Positions 46,199 through 55,541 are shown, counted from the first letter of the stretch. The stretch is DNA of 64,000 bases from Cognatundibacterium curvum (GCF_014284235.1 NZ_JACOGD010000002.1:372001-436000); one strand, 5' to 3'. Notes: generated from the sequence alone by a model not told the origin. Numbers and translations are program-made.

Positions 46199-46894
46199 AT
46201 GGCGGCTATGGCGAAGCACACAAAATCCCTCCAAACTGAATCCCAGGAAGACAGTACGACGTCTGCTCCTGTTGTTTCTGATCCCGGCAGTCCGCTTTCT
46301 TCTGACACCGCTGCAGCTGAGGCTGCTGAATTAAATCTGAGTAATCACTTCCTGATTGCCATGCCTTCTTTGCAAGACCCGGTATTTGCCGGCGCTGTGG
46401 TCTATCTGTGCGAGCACAATCCACGCGGCGCGATGGGACTGGTGGTCAATCGTCCCACTGACCTGAATGTGGCAGGCCTGTTCGACCGTATCGATCTGAA
46501 ACTGGAAAATATTCCTGACTCGCATCCTATGGGCAAACATGCTGTGATGTTCGGCGGCCCGGTGCAGGATGACCGTGGTTTTGTCCTGCATGCACCAGCC
46601 GGAAAATACAGCTCATCGCTCAAAGTGACGACCGAAGTCGCCTTTACCACTTCGCGCGATGTACTGGAAGCGGTAGCGGCTGGTGATGGCCCGGAAAAAG
46701 TACTGATCAGCGTCGGTTACGCGGGCTGGGGTGCCGGACAACTGGAAAAGGAATTACTCGCCAATAGCTGGCTCACAGTGCCTGCCCAGACGGATATTCT
46801 GTTTGATTTACCGGTCGAGGAACGTTATCAGGCCGCGATTCGTTTATTAGGTATCGATCCCTGGATGCTGACAGCTGAAGCGGGGCATGCCTGA
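46199..46894 (+). CDS. YqgE/AlgH family protein
   Basis: The 231-residue protein has a variable 45-residue N-terminal extension, then the YqgE/AlgH fold: NHFLIAMPSLQDPVFAGAVVYLCEHNPRGAMGLVVNRPT, then HAVMFGGPVQDDRGFVLH, EVAFTTSRDVLEAV and VSVGYAGWGAGQLEKELLANSW. Function is not settled; AlgH was linked to alginate regulation in Pseudomonas. Start at 46199 (MAAMAKHTK) or three codons later. It overlaps ruvX by one base and is the first gene of the ruvX-pyrR-pyrB cluster. Confidence 0.92.
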   Translation: MAAMAKHTKSLQTESQEDSTTSAPVVSDPGSPLSSDTAAAEAAELNLSNHFLIAMPSLQDPVFAGAVVYLCEHNPRGAMGLVVNRPTDLNVAGLFDRIDLKLENIPDSHPMGKHAVMFGGPVQDDRGFVLHAPAGKYSSSLKVTTEVAFTTSRDVLEAVAAGDGPEKVLISVGYAGWGAGQLEKELLANSWLTVPAQTDILFDLPVEERYQAAIRLLGIDPWMLTAEAGHA

Positions 46895-47289
46895 TGACTA
46901 CTCCAGAGGGCAGCATACTTGCATTTGACTTTGGTCTGAAACGGATAGGCGTCGCAGTGGGTAATACCTTGCTGCGCCAGGCGGAAGCTTTACAGATTAT
47001 TCACGCACCTGGCAATGATGCGAAATTCGCCGCACTGAGTAAGCTGATACAGCAATGGCAACCGGTGTTATGTGTCGTCGGTTTGCCCAAACATCCTGAT
47101 GGCACAGAGCATGAAATGAGCGTGCGCTGCAAGCGCTTCGCGAATCAGCTCAATGGCCGCTATGGCGTACCGGTTGTATTGGTCGATGAGCGTTACACTT
47201 CCGCAGTCCTGCACGCACAACGCGGCGAACACATCGATGACGATGCTGCCGCCCTGATTCTGCAACAATACTTTGATGAGACACCATGA
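46894..47289 (+). CDS. ruvX: Holliday-junction resolvase-like YqgF (RuvX)
   Basis: The 131-residue RNase H-fold protein starts MTTPEGSILAFDFGLKRIGVAVG with the first catalytic Asp in FDFG. Other family segments are VVGLPKHPDGTEHEMSVRCKRFANQL and VVLVDERYTSAVLHAQRG, with DDDAAALILQQYFD closing the active site. YqgF/RuvX is essential in many bacteria and acts in 16S rRNA 5'-end maturation or as a junction resolvase. The ATG shares one base with the yqgE stop (TGATG) and the stop overlaps pyrR by four bases. Confidence 0.93.
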   Translation: MTTPEGSILAFDFGLKRIGVAVGNTLLRQAEALQIIHAPGNDAKFAALSKLIQQWQPVLCVVGLPKHPDGTEHEMSVRCKRFANQLNGRYGVPVVLVDERYTSAVLHAQRGEHIDDDAAALILQQYFDETP

Positions 47290-47804
47290 GTACATCTACT
47301 CCTACCCTTACGCTGGATGCAGAGGCGCTGTATGCGCAATTACTGCAGCAGATACAACAGGCTTTTCCCGATCCATCCGGACTGGCTGTGGTTGGTATTT
47401 ATTCCGGTGGTGCCTGGATCGCGGAGCGCCTCGCGCGTGACCTGGGCTTAAGCACACCGGCTGGCATGATTGATGTTTCGTTTTATCGTGATGACTATGC
47501 GGCTAAAGGCTTACACGCAGAAGTCAGACCGACCCAGATCAGCTTCGCAGTCGATGCGGCGCAGATTATTCTGGTCGATGACGTGTTATACACAGGGCGC
47601 ACCACGCGTGCCGCAATTAACGAGTTGTTTGACTACGGCCGTCCGGCCCGCATTATGCTGGCTGCGCTGGTTGATCGCGGTGGCCGCGAATTGCCGGTTG
47701 CTGCCGATTTCGTTGCCCATGTTGCCGCCTTTGAACCAGCTGTCTCTGTCAATCTGCACCGCGCAGACGATGGCCTCTTGAGTATCTCTATCGACCATGC
47801 ATAA
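47286..47804 (+). CDS. pyrR: PyrR-type bifunctional regulator / uracil phosphoribosyltransferase
   Basis: The 172-residue PRTase-fold protein has the PRPP-binding loop [17 protein letters not shown] and the flexible-loop region [22 protein letters not shown] and ADFVAHV are PyrR signatures. In Bacillus PyrR binds pyr mRNA to attenuate transcription when UMP is high; in proteobacteria its regulatory role is less certain, and it also has weak uracil PRTase activity. It overlaps ruvX by four bases and pyrB by eight. No anti-terminator leader could be seen because the gene lies inside an operon. Confidence 0.92.
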   Translation: MSTSTPTLTLDAEALYAQLLQQIQQAFPDPSGLAVVGIYSGGAWIAERLARDLGLSTPAGMIDVSFYRDDYAAKGLHAEVRPTQISFAVDAAQIILVDDVLYTGRTTRAAINELFDYGRPARIMLAALVDRGGRELPVAADFVAHVAAFEPAVSVNLHRADDGLLSISIDHA

Positions 47805-48771
47805 TCCTCAGCTCAATAAACACGGCGAACTCCAGCATTTGCTGACTATCGAAGGTTTGCCGAAATCCATCATCTACCACATTCTGGATACAGCTTCTTC
47901 CTTCGTCAGTATCAGTGACCGCGAAGTGAAAAAAGTCCCGCTGCTGCGTGGTAAAAGCGTGTTCAATCTGTTCTTTGAAAACTCTACCCGCACCCGGACT
48001 ACTTTTGAAATCGCATCGAAACGTCTTTCTGCCGATGTGATCAACCTCAACATCGCGGCGTCCAGTACCAGCAAGGGCGAATCTTTGCTCGATACGATAG
48101 ACAATCTGGCGGCCATGCATGCCGATATGTTTGTGGTGCGACATGCGACGTCCGGTGCGCCTTTTCTGATCGCCAAACATCTCAATGACACGCGTCAGCA
48201 TCATGTCCACGTGGTGAACGCTGGTGATGGCCGTCATGCGCACCCGACTCAGGGGCTGCTCGACATGTACACCATCCGTCACTACAAAAAAGATTTTAAT
48301 AATCTGACGGTGGCTATCGTCGGTGATGTACTGCACAGCCGGGTGGCGCGTTCCGATATCCATGCCCTGACCACGCTGGGCGTGCCGGAAGTGCGCGTGA
48401 TCGGCCCGCGTACCTTGTTGCCAGGCGGTCTGGAGCAGATGGGTGTACGCGTGTTCCACGACATGAATGAAGGACTCAAGGGCGTTGATGTGATCATCAT
48501 GCTGCGCTTGCAGAATGAGCGCATGAGTGGTGCCTTACTGCCATCCGCACAAGAATATTTCAAGAGCTACGGCCTGACACCGGAACGTCTGGAGCTGGCC
48601 AAACCGGATGCGATCGTGATGCATCCGGGACCGATGAACCGTGGCGTGGAAATCGACTCTGCTGTTGCCGATGGACCGCAGGCTGTGATATTGCCACAAG
48701 TGACTTTCGGCATCGCCGTGCGTATGGCGGTGATGAGTATTGTTGCTGGTAACAGCGGTGGCGATGCCTGA
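47797..48771 (+). CDS. pyrB: Aspartate carbamoyltransferase catalytic subunit
   Basis: The 324-residue enzyme joins carbamoyl phosphate and aspartate, the committed step of pyrimidine synthesis. Carbamoyl-phosphate motif STRTR (residues 63-67, [13 protein letters not shown]), [13 protein letters not shown], the HAHPTQ loop ([19 protein letters not shown]), [13 protein letters not shown] and [12 protein letters not shown] are all intact. It is followed 10 bases later by a dihydroorotase-like gene, the arrangement in which a non-catalytic PyrC' subunit supports PyrB in Pseudomonas. No pyrI gene is present. The 8-base overlap with pyrR suggests tight coupling. Confidence 0.97.
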   Translation: MHNPQLNKHGELQHLLTIEGLPKSIIYHILDTASSFVSISDREVKKVPLLRGKSVFNLFFENSTRTRTTFEIASKRLSADVINLNIAASSTSKGESLLDTIDNLAAMHADMFVVRHATSGAPFLIAKHLNDTRQHHVHVVNAGDGRHAHPTQGLLDMYTIRHYKKDFNNLTVAIVGDVLHSRVARSDIHALTTLGVPEVRVIGPRTLLPGGLEQMGVRVFHDMNEGLKGVDVIIMLRLQNERMSGALLPSAQEYFKSYGLTPERLELAKPDAIVMHPGPMNRGVEIDSAVADGPQAVILPQVTFGIAVRMAVMSIVAGNSGGDA

Positions 48772-48781
48772 GGAGATGAGT

Positions 48782-50071
48782 ATGCAATTACAAATTAAAA
48801 ATGGTCGTGTGATCGACCCGACAAGCAACACAGATGCAGTGCAGGATGTGTTTATCGCAGATGGAAAAATTGTCGCACTGGGTAGCGCACCTGCTGGCTT
48901 CGCGGCTGAGCGCATCATTGATGCCAGTGGTCTGGTGCTGGCGCCGGGCCTGGTGGACTTGAGTGCGCGTTTGCGCGAACCCGGTTTTGAATACAAGGCC
49001 ACACTGGAATCTGAATTACAGGCCGCGATGCGCGGTGGTGTGACCAGCCTGGTCTGTCCGCCGGATACTGATCCGGTGCTGGATGAATCCGGTCTGGTGG
49101 AAATGCTCAGGCAGCGTGCCCATACCCAGCATAAAGCCCATGTATATCCATTGGGTGCACTGACTATAGGCCTCAAAGGCGAGTCCCTGACGGAGATGGC
49201 AGCGCTGACTGAGGCCGGTTGTATCGGTTTCTCTCAAGCAGAGCATCCGATCGCAGATACCAATACGCTGCAGCGCGCTTTGCAGTATGCGAGTACTTTT
49301 GGCTACACCGTCTGGTTGCGTCCACAGGATGCCTATATCGGACGTGGTGGGGTAGCGCATGCAGGGCCGCTGGCCTCGCGTCTGGGCTTATCCGGTGTGC
49401 CAGTGATGGCAGAGACTATCGCCTTGCATACGCTGTTTGAGCTGATGCGCGCAACCGGCGCAAAAGTCCATGTCTGCCGTATTTCTTCTGCTGCAGGACT
49501 GGAACTGATCCGTCAGGCTAAGAAAGAAGGTTTGCCGCTGAGTTGTGACGTGAGCGCACATCATGTGCATATGACCGATGCAGATATCGGCTTCTTTGAT
49601 TCCAATGCGCGTATTGATCCTCCTTTACGCAGCCAGCGTGACCGCGATGCGATCAAAGCGGCACTGCAAGACGGCACGATTGATGCCATTTGTTCCGATC
49701 ACACGCCGGTCGACGATGACGAAAAACTGCTGCCGTTTGCCGAAGCTTCAGCTGGTGCAACCGGTCTGGAATTACTGTTGTCACTGGCCTTAAAATGGGC
49801 CGAAGACAGTCGCGGTGAAGTCAGTATCGCGACTGCGATCCGTAAAATCACCAGTGATGCAGCGAAGGTGGCTGGCATCGCTGGCGGCAGTCTGCAAGTG
49901 GGTGCTGATGCTGATATCTGTGTATTCGACCCGGATACCCGCTGGAAAGTACAGGCCTCCAGCCTGCTCAGTCAGGGCAAACACACGCCTTTCCTGGGGT
50001 ATGAGTTACCGGGTCAGGTCAGAATGACGATGGTGGCAGGTCGCATCGCCTACGAGTACGCTGAGCGCTAA
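48782..50071 (+). CDS. Dihydroorotase-like PyrC' (predicted non-catalytic ATCase subunit)
   Basis: The 429-residue amidohydrolase-fold protein is like class I dihydroorotase (MQLQIKNGRVIDPTSNTDAV, GLVLAPGLVDLxxxLREPG, LVCPPDTDPVLD, ICSDHTPVDDDEK). The HxH metal site that should follow GLVDL is Ser61-Ala62-Arg63 (DLSARLREPG), so zinc binding and catalysis at this site should be lost. This is the hallmark of PyrC' of Pseudomonas, which is inactive but needed to assemble the active PyrB dodecamer. The start at ATG 48782 has GAGGAG six bases upstream; an ATG at 48776 would give no room. A true PyrC must be encoded elsewhere. A strong terminator follows. Confidence 0.9.
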   Translation: MQLQIKNGRVIDPTSNTDAVQDVFIADGKIVALGSAPAGFAAERIIDASGLVLAPGLVDLSARLREPGFEYKATLESELQAAMRGGVTSLVCPPDTDPVLDESGLVEMLRQRAHTQHKAHVYPLGALTIGLKGESLTEMAALTEAGCIGFSQAEHPIADTNTLQRALQYASTFGYTVWLRPQDAYIGRGGVAHAGPLASRLGLSGVPVMAETIALHTLFELMRATGAKVHVCRISSAAGLELIRQAKKEGLPLSCDVSAHHVHMTDADIGFFDSNARIDPPLRSQRDRDAIKAALQDGTIDAICSDHTPVDDDEKLLPFAEASAGATGLELLLSLALKWAEDSRGEVSIATAIRKITSDAAKVAGIAGGSLQVGADADICVFDPDTRWKVQASSLLSQGKHTPFLGYELPGQVRMTMVAGRIAYEYAER

Positions 50072-50084
50072 TCCATGTTGATCG

Positions 50085-50122
50085 CGCCGGAGCACAGAAG
50101 GGCTCCGGCGTTTTATTTTTTT
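50085..50122 (+). terminator. Intrinsic terminator of the yqgE-pyrC' operon
   Basis: CGCCGGAGC pairs with GCTCCGGCG (nine bases, loop of eight) followed by TTTTATTTTTTT. Confidence 0.92.
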
Positions 50123-50357
50123 CAGAGTTCTCAAGCTTCTTTTCGCTTCCGCAGTTCGCCGCATAAAACATGGTGTCAGCTGGGGTGAGATTGCCGCCTG
50201 GTCAGACCTGATCTGGCCGCGTCAGGCTAATGTTGTTGAATTCAGGCGCACAGAAATTCGCTTGCTTTACAACAATTGCATCATAGTGCTGGCGTGAACT
50301 CTGTTTTATCGTAAATAATTTAGTTTTTCCTCTCCCTGGCGGGTTGGTGAGTCCAGT

Positions 50358-51098
50358 ATGATCGTTTGGCATTTTTTTCGGGTCTTTCTTCACCTGCTCG
50401 CAGGTTTGTTCACCTGTGGCTTGTTGTTTCCGTTTTCCTCTCCTGCCACGCAAGAGAAACTGATACGGCGCTGGTCCAGAAGGTTGCTGGCTATCTGTAC
50501 GGTCGATGTGGTGTTTGATGATCGCTCCCAAGGATTGCACGCTGAACCAGCCATGATCGTGTCCAATCACGTGTCCTGGCTCGACATCTTTGTCATCAAC
50601 ACGCTGCATCCCTGTCATTTTGTCGCCAAGTCTGATATTCGCTCCTGGCCACTGATAGGCTGGCTGTGTGAAAAAGCCGGCACGATATTTCTCGCGCGTG
50701 GCAAACAACGCGAAGTGCGCCGCATTTACGAAGGTCTGGTCCATCAGATACAGGCCGGCAAACGCATCGCTTTTTTCCCCGAGGGCACGACTGCAGCGCA
50801 GGGCACAGTGTTACCTTTTCATGCCAACCTGTTTGAAGCCGCGATTGAAGCACAGGTACCGGTACAGCCTTTTGTGATTCGTTATGTGGACATGCAGGGC
50901 GAATTCCACCCGGCGGCGAATTTTATCGGCGACATGACTTTCGTTGACAGTATGCGTGAAATTCTGAAGGCACCGAAAATGCGTGCTGAACTGATACGTC
51001 TGCCAGCGATACCTACCCGCGATGCACACCGGCGTGAAGTCGCCCAGCAAGCCAGAATGGCGGCGCAACAGGCTTTGAACATAGCGGAAACAGCCTGA
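50358..51098 (+). CDS. plsC: 1-acyl-sn-glycerol-3-phosphate acyltransferase
   Basis: The 246-residue membrane enzyme acylates lysophosphatidic acid to phosphatidic acid. An N-terminal hydrophobic helix (WHFFRVFLHLLAGLFTCGLLFPF) is followed by the catalytic HX4D (His71 to Asp76 in SNHVSWLDIF) and the FPEGTT substrate motif at about 140-145. GTIFLARGKQREVRRIYEG and VPVQPFVIRY complete the fold. It stands apart behind the pyr operon terminator with ~235 bases of leader, so it has its own promoter. Confidence 0.92.
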   Translation: MIVWHFFRVFLHLLAGLFTCGLLFPFSSPATQEKLIRRWSRRLLAICTVDVVFDDRSQGLHAEPAMIVSNHVSWLDIFVINTLHPCHFVAKSDIRSWPLIGWLCEKAGTIFLARGKQREVRRIYEGLVHQIQAGKRIAFFPEGTTAAQGTVLPFHANLFEAAIEAQVPVQPFVIRYVDMQGEFHPAANFIGDMTFVDSMREILKAPKMRAELIRLPAIPTRDAHRREVAQQARMAAQQALNIAETA

Positions 51099-51124
51099 GT
51101 GTTGGTTGTAAGCCTTAGATCCGC

Positions 51125-51823
51125 TTAGTTTACGCGACACTTGCCGCTGAGTGCGGCTTTTGTGACAAACGGCAGTGCCGCCAAGCCTGTAAAGGAAATG
51201 CCAGCCGCTTTGGCAGGCGCAAATTTCAGTGCGTCCTGACCGGTGCACGCTGGCAGTGTGGCTTGCTGTAATTGTTGTTGCGTGCGCTCGCTGTCGCTGA
51301 GTGGCGGCGTTTGCAGCGAGTGACCAGAGGCCTGTGCCATTTTCTGTATATCGGTTCTGGCATCACGCACAGCAAGGCGCAGGCTATCCGGATTTAACAA
51401 TTTGCTGCGTGGTGCCGCATAAATGTCAGTCTCTGAAAACGGTTGTTGCTGAACTGATGGTAAGTCATCCGTGATTTTTTGTTGGCTTGCTTCCGGCTGA
51501 TGCTTGTCAGTATAGGGCTGAGCCGATGGGGAAATCCGTTGCTGTTGCACGGTATCCGGCTCATGCTGTTCTTTTCGACTGCTGGCTGTTGCGGCGTTTT
51601 TCAGTGATGGGCTGCTTGTTTCTTGCCGGACTTTCGCAGCCTCAGGGAGCCATACCTGTAACTCAGCTTGTTCAGGACTCCCCGGCATATGGCTGGTTCT
51701 GACTTGCAGTGCGCTCAGCAGCAGATAGCAAATACCTGTGGCAGCGATAACTGTGCCTAGTCTTTGCTGCCAGCTGTGACTGCTCAGCTGCGCCTCGTTT
51801 TCATTCCACATCAGTTGCATCAT
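51125..51823 (-). CDS. Anchored protein of unknown function coupled to DUF1631
   Basis: I do not recognise this 232-residue product. It has one hydrophobic segment (TVIAATGICYLLLSALQV, about residues 24-41), then ~110 residues rich in Gln, Ser and Pro, and a short C-terminal domain LRLAVRDARTDIQKMAQASGHSLQ...LPACTGQDALKFAPAKAAGISFTGLAALPFVTKAALSGKCRVN with two Cys (probable disulfide). The layout of anchor plus flexible linker plus periplasmic domain resembles the protein at 4608. Its ATG overlaps the stop of the DUF1631 gene (four bases), so it is translationally coupled to it. Confidence 0.65.
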   Translation of the reverse strand: MMQLMWNENEAQLSSHSWQQRLGTVIAATGICYLLLSALQVRTSHMPGSPEQAELQVWLPEAAKVRQETSSPSLKNAATASSRKEQHEPDTVQQQRISPSAQPYTDKHQPEASQQKITDDLPSVQQQPFSETDIYAAPRSKLLNPDSLRLAVRDARTDIQKMAQASGHSLQTPPLSDSERTQQQLQQATLPACTGQDALKFAPAKAAGISFTGLAALPFVTKAALSGKCRVN

Positions 51824-54594
51824 GCGACAGGCGCATCGAGCATATCGGCATTGGTCAGCAAGGCCTGTACCGCCCGCTCAAACAACGGTTCAGCTTCCAG
51901 GAAACGGACTCTGCCATGGGCGATCATACGCCGGAACATGCGTACGCTGACGACCGATGGCTCCGGCGTGCCAGTCAGACTCAGCACCAGATGATTTTGC
52001 TCAGGATCGACCCAGTTCAGTTTGCCTGAAGTGGGTTTAATTCCCAGATTCACTTCCAGACTTACACCACAACGCAGCCGCTCAAGTATCACGTCATCAT
52101 TAAGTGCGCTATCTGTCTCAGGCAGGCTGGCCAGCAATGCCGGGTCTACTTCCTGATCCAGCAACTGCACTTGGATATCCAGATCCTGTATTGCCTGTTC
52201 CAGAATTTTCTGCGTTTCACTGGCGGCCAGTTCCGCATCGATATGCTTCATGGTCGCAGTCTGATAGGCAAAGCCTGAGAATAGTTCGTGCAGAGCTGGC
52301 AGGGTGTACAGGCGCTCATTATCCGGGCCGGGCGCCGCCCGCAAAGCACGGGTATGCGCATCAACCAGCCAGTCCATTAACTGCTGTTGTTCTTTAGGCG
52401 CAAATGCGATATTGCCCAGGCCTTCACGCAGAGTATTCAAAATCAAAGGCAGTAACGCAAATAACTGAGTCTTATCTTCCTGCTCCAGCTTGGGCAAAAT
52501 ACTCCATAGCAGATCCGGTACTGTGAGGCGGTAGCGCAGGCCACGTTTTTCGTCTGCGCGCTCGGCGAACTCTATCGCCTGTACCCAGCTGGTTTCGAGA
52601 AATTGTCCAAGGTAGGCATCCATGTTCAACACATGCAGCACTTCATGCAATTGTGCACTGATGTGCAACAGGCGCAATGTGCGGTGCTGCACGTCTTCTA
52701 TCGTATTGACGGTGATCGCGATGTGCTCGTCACTCTCACGCAGTTTTTTGGCGATGAAGGCATCCAGCTCATCCAGCATGCGGGAAAATAACAGCGCACT
52801 TTCACTGTCATCATCCAGCAGCGTTTCGACGATGCGGCAGATTTCTTCGGCGATATCTGCACCAGTCGGATCTATCTGTTTCAAACCTAGCGAAATAGAG
52901 CCAACGCGGTTGATCAGCATGCGCGCAGGATGGCCTTTTTGCGTCAGCAGGCTGGGATCACGTAAGGCGACTTTCAGCACCAAAAATTGCAGACGCCCAA
53001 GCTGAGCGCGGATTTCAGCAGGTACGGTGTGGTCGCTCAGGATGAATTCAAACAGCATGGCGACCACATCGATGGTCATCTGTTCGTCAACATCCTGCGT
53101 CATTTCATTGAGCGAAGATCTTTGTTCGAGAATCAGATTACGGATTTCGCCGTATTGATTGAACATGTGCTCAACCGGTGTCTGAAATGCCTTTTGCAGG
53201 TAATGGACAGACTGCACGATGCCAGAGACAGGTGCTGGCGCCAGATTTTCTTGCCAGGCTGCTTGCGATGCTGCAGTTGAGGTGCCTGGCGCTGCTGGGG
53301 TAAATTCGTCAGCCTGATGATTTGCCTGTCCAGCTACGGCTTGCGGCAAAGGGCCGCCATCTTCTGTGTCTGATGTCGAATGGAATTGCTGCGCACCTGC
53401 AGCCGGTTCCCCATTCGCCTGTAGCGGATTGCTATGTGCGGGTGCAAACAACTGACGAATTGCTTTGCCGATAGAGCCTTGCTTACCCAGCCAGCCCGGG
53501 TTCATACTGGCAGACCTGCCTGTGTGCGCTGCATTTGTGCTGGCAGCGCTTGCTGTTGATGTCTGACCGGTGGCAGCCTGAGCCAGCGCGGCAGTCATAT
53601 TCATCGCTGCAGGCATGACTGCCGTATTGTAGAGATTGTTATTGGTCGAATTTGCCGGCGCCGCTCCGCTGGCGGCTACGCCTCTGACCTTTGCCAGCAA
53701 TTGCTCCAGCCTGCCGGGTGCGGGCAAATCCGGCATGGATGGCATGAAACCTCCAGGCTGGCCATGCATGGCGCTCATGCCGTTGGTGGCCTGCATCGGG
53801 TTCGTGCCTGCGGCATGGCCGTGGTGTAGGGCTTGTGTAGCGGCATATGGAGCAGGATATTGTTCTTCCCCTTGTGCAGCAGAATACGCTTCTGCTGAAC
53901 TGTTAATTGCATTGTTACCCACGAAAGCGGGGACTGCCTGGGCTGCTCCGGTTTTTCTGATCTTGAATTGCAGTTCAGCCGCGATCCCGTGTGCGGCCAG
54001 CATTTGATTGATTTTTTCGTAGATATCCTGAATGTATCGGCGTAACACATAGGCCAGTTGCTCATGCATGATACGCGACAGATCGGGCTGCAGCTTTAAT
54101 TCATCCAGCGCATTTGCGATACAGCGCGTCAGGATATAGGGGCGGAATGGGTTTTCTCTTTCCTTGATGGTTTCCTGGCCAAAAATCAGCGCAATACGAA
54201 TATTCAGATCCCGGATCTGATCCTCAGCCTCAGTACGAAAGCTTGCGGTAGTTTCATTCAGCATCAACTCATTTTCTAATACACTGGAATCCAGCAGTGA
54301 CAAGCCACTGCTTTCCATGCGCAACAGGGAGCTGGGCCGAAAAGTGTTGTAGGTAGTCTGAAAACTGCGTGTGAGCAGTGCGTCCAGGCTGTTTTCCAGT
54401 TGCGCCAGTAAGGCATCTGCTTTGCGGCTGATGGTGTACGCATGCAGCAGATTTGCCTGCTCTGATGAAGAGCGGGCAGCTTCGGCTAATTTGAAAATAT
54501 TTTCTTGCAAAGTGGGCAGGCTGTCCTTTACCGCTTGCAAAAAAGCTGCCTGAAACTGCTGGCGCGCAGCAGGCAAAAGCTCGTTCGGATCCAT
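51820..54594 (-). CDS. DUF1631 family protein
   Basis: The 924-residue cytoplasmic protein of unknown function is mostly helical. The N-terminal ~230 residues (MDPNELLPAARQQFQAAFLQAV, RIALIFGQE, ENPFRPYILTRCIANALDEL) and the C-terminal half from about residue 480 (VEHMFNQYGEIRNLILEQR onward) are conserved-looking. An Ala/Gly/Met-rich linker of about 200 residues lies between. The last ~90 residues (LEVNLGIKPTSGKLNWVDPEQNHLVLSLTGTPEPSVVSVRMFRRMIAHGRVR) look like a PilZ-type beta-barrel with a divergent ligand motif. DUF1631 proteins are typical of beta- and gammaproteobacteria. It forms a coupled pair with the downstream anchored protein. The promoter lies in the AT-rich 335 bases upstream. 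Confidence 0.82.
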   Translation of the reverse strand: MDPNELLPAARQQFQAAFLQAVKDSLPTLQENIFKLAEAARSSSEQANLLHAYTISRKADALLAQLENSLDALLTRSFQTTYNTFRPSSLLRMESSGLSLLDSSVLENELMLNETTASFRTEAEDQIRDLNIRIALIFGQETIKERENPFRPYILTRCIANALDELKLQPDLSRIMHEQLAYVLRRYIQDIYEKINQMLAAHGIAAELQFKIRKTGAAQAVPAFVGNNAINSSAEAYSAAQGEEQYPAPYAATQALHHGHAAGTNPMQATNGMSAMHGQPGGFMPSMPDLPAPGRLEQLLAKVRGVAASGAAPANSTNNNLYNTAVMPAAMNMTAALAQAATGQTSTASAASTNAAHTGRSASMNPGWLGKQGSIGKAIRQLFAPAHSNPLQANGEPAAGAQQFHSTSDTEDGGPLPQAVAGQANHQADEFTPAAPGTSTAASQAAWQENLAPAPVSGIVQSVHYLQKAFQTPVEHMFNQYGEIRNLILEQRSSLNEMTQDVDEQMTIDVVAMLFEFILSDHTVPAEIRAQLGRLQFLVLKVALRDPSLLTQKGHPARMLINRVGSISLGLKQIDPTGADIAEEICRIVETLLDDDSESALLFSRMLDELDAFIAKKLRESDEHIAITVNTIEDVQHRTLRLLHISAQLHEVLHVLNMDAYLGQFLETSWVQAIEFAERADEKRGLRYRLTVPDLLWSILPKLEQEDKTQLFALLPLILNTLREGLGNIAFAPKEQQQLMDWLVDAHTRALRAAPGPDNERLYTLPALHELFSGFAYQTATMKHIDAELAASETQKILEQAIQDLDIQVQLLDQEVDPALLASLPETDSALNDDVILERLRCGVSLEVNLGIKPTSGKLNWVDPEQNHLVLSLTGTPEPSVVSVRMFRRMIAHGRVRFLEAEPLFERAVQALLTNADMLDAPVA

Positions 54595-54929
54595 TACTTT
54601 CCTTCACGACAGAACATGAATTTCCCGTTCGGCGCATTGTGACTCCGGCCTTGAGTACGAAGTAAAACTGCGCTCTGTGAAATATTGTAAAAAAAATATT
54701 GATATAGTATAAGGTCGATGAGTATGGCTGTGTTTCGTTTACGGCAGAAATTCAATATTGTTGACAAATATTACCGAAATGAAAACATGTACAAACAAAA
54801 TTTTTAGTTTGTACTGAGCCCTGATGCCCGCTCATCGCCGCTTCGGGTCCTGCCATGACGGGCGCAACTTCACTGCTGCTACCCTCGCCAGGGTCTTGTA
54901 ATGACGAACACAGGCAGGTTCAGCTGCGT
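54595..54929. other. 335-base non-coding region upstream of DUF1631 gene
   Basis: No gene is seen. Bases 54680-54810 are strikingly AT-rich and contain the inverted repeat at 54789-54814. The gap lies between acpH (end) and the DUF1631 gene (start), both on the minus strand, so it should hold the DUF1631 promoter. Confidence 0.55.
54789..54814. promoter_or_regulatory. AT-rich inverted repeat, candidate operator
   Basis: GTACAAAC and GTTTGTAC are perfect inverted copies separated by 10 bases, and the pairing nearly continues inward (AAAAAT with TTTTTA). It is 195 bases upstream of the DUF1631 start in an AT-rich island. No T-run follows on either strand, so an operator is more likely than a terminator. 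Confidence 0.45.
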
Positions 54930-55541
54930 TTAGTGACAATCTGAACAGTTTAGCCGGATTTCGGCGCGGCTGATTTCTGTGTAATGCTGCAACTGAGGGA
55001 AAAACAGCAGGAATTGCTGGTCGAGATAATCATGCGCTTCCCTGAGCACAGGCAAGCCAGCGATCAGCGCATCACCATTACGCGACAGCCGTCTGGCGGT
55101 TCTTTGCACCGCCCAACTGACACCATCCCAATGTGCATAGCCACCCAGCCAGTCATGCGCCACCATATGATCGCTGATGTCGAGTAGCCTGGGCGGCAGT
55201 ATGGCTTTGTACTGAGCAATGCCTTGATAAAAGCTGGTAATCAGGCTGGCGCGCGGCTGTGGACTGAACTTGTTCCAGTGCGCAGACAGCAGAAAATCAA
55301 AATAAATATCGAGCAGAATACCGGCATAGCGGCGGCTGTCAGCGGGGAACACGCTTTTTGCCTCCAGCACAGCAGGATGGCGGTCCGTATAGCTATCAAT
55401 CAGGCGATGGATTTTGATTTCCAGATTCATCTCGTCTGGAAAATCAAAACTATGCCGTACCGGCACAAAGTCTCCTAAAATTCCACCTAACATGGCGGCC
55501 TGGCTGTACTGAGCCAGGAAAATATGTGCCAGAAAATTCAT
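54930..55541 (-). CDS. acpH: ACP phosphodiesterase (AcpH family)
   Basis: The 203-residue protein starts MNFLAHIFLAQYSQAAMLGGILGDFV and contains EIKIHRLIDSYTDRHPAV, YAGILLDIYFDFLLSAHW and WLGGYAHWDGVSWAVQRTARRLSR. These conserved His/Asp residues belong to the AcpH (DUF479) HD-like family, which removes 4'-phosphopantetheine from acyl carrier protein. It follows apaH by 50 bases on the same strand and is probably the third gene of a hemH-apaH-acpH transcript. Confidence 0.85.
   Translation of the reverse strand: MNFLAHIFLAQYSQAAMLGGILGDFVPVRHSFDFPDEMNLEIKIHRLIDSYTDRHPAVLEAKSVFPADSRRYAGILLDIYFDFLLSAHWNKFSPQPRASLITSFYQGIAQYKAILPPRLLDISDHMVAHDWLGGYAHWDGVSWAVQRTARRLSRNGDALIAGLPVLREAHDYLDQQFLLFFPQLQHYTEISRAEIRLNCSDCH

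Noticed and set aside
48740-48781. Earlier start codons for pyrC'
   Set aside because: They overlap pyrB; the GAGGAG site is spaced correctly only for the ATG at 48782.
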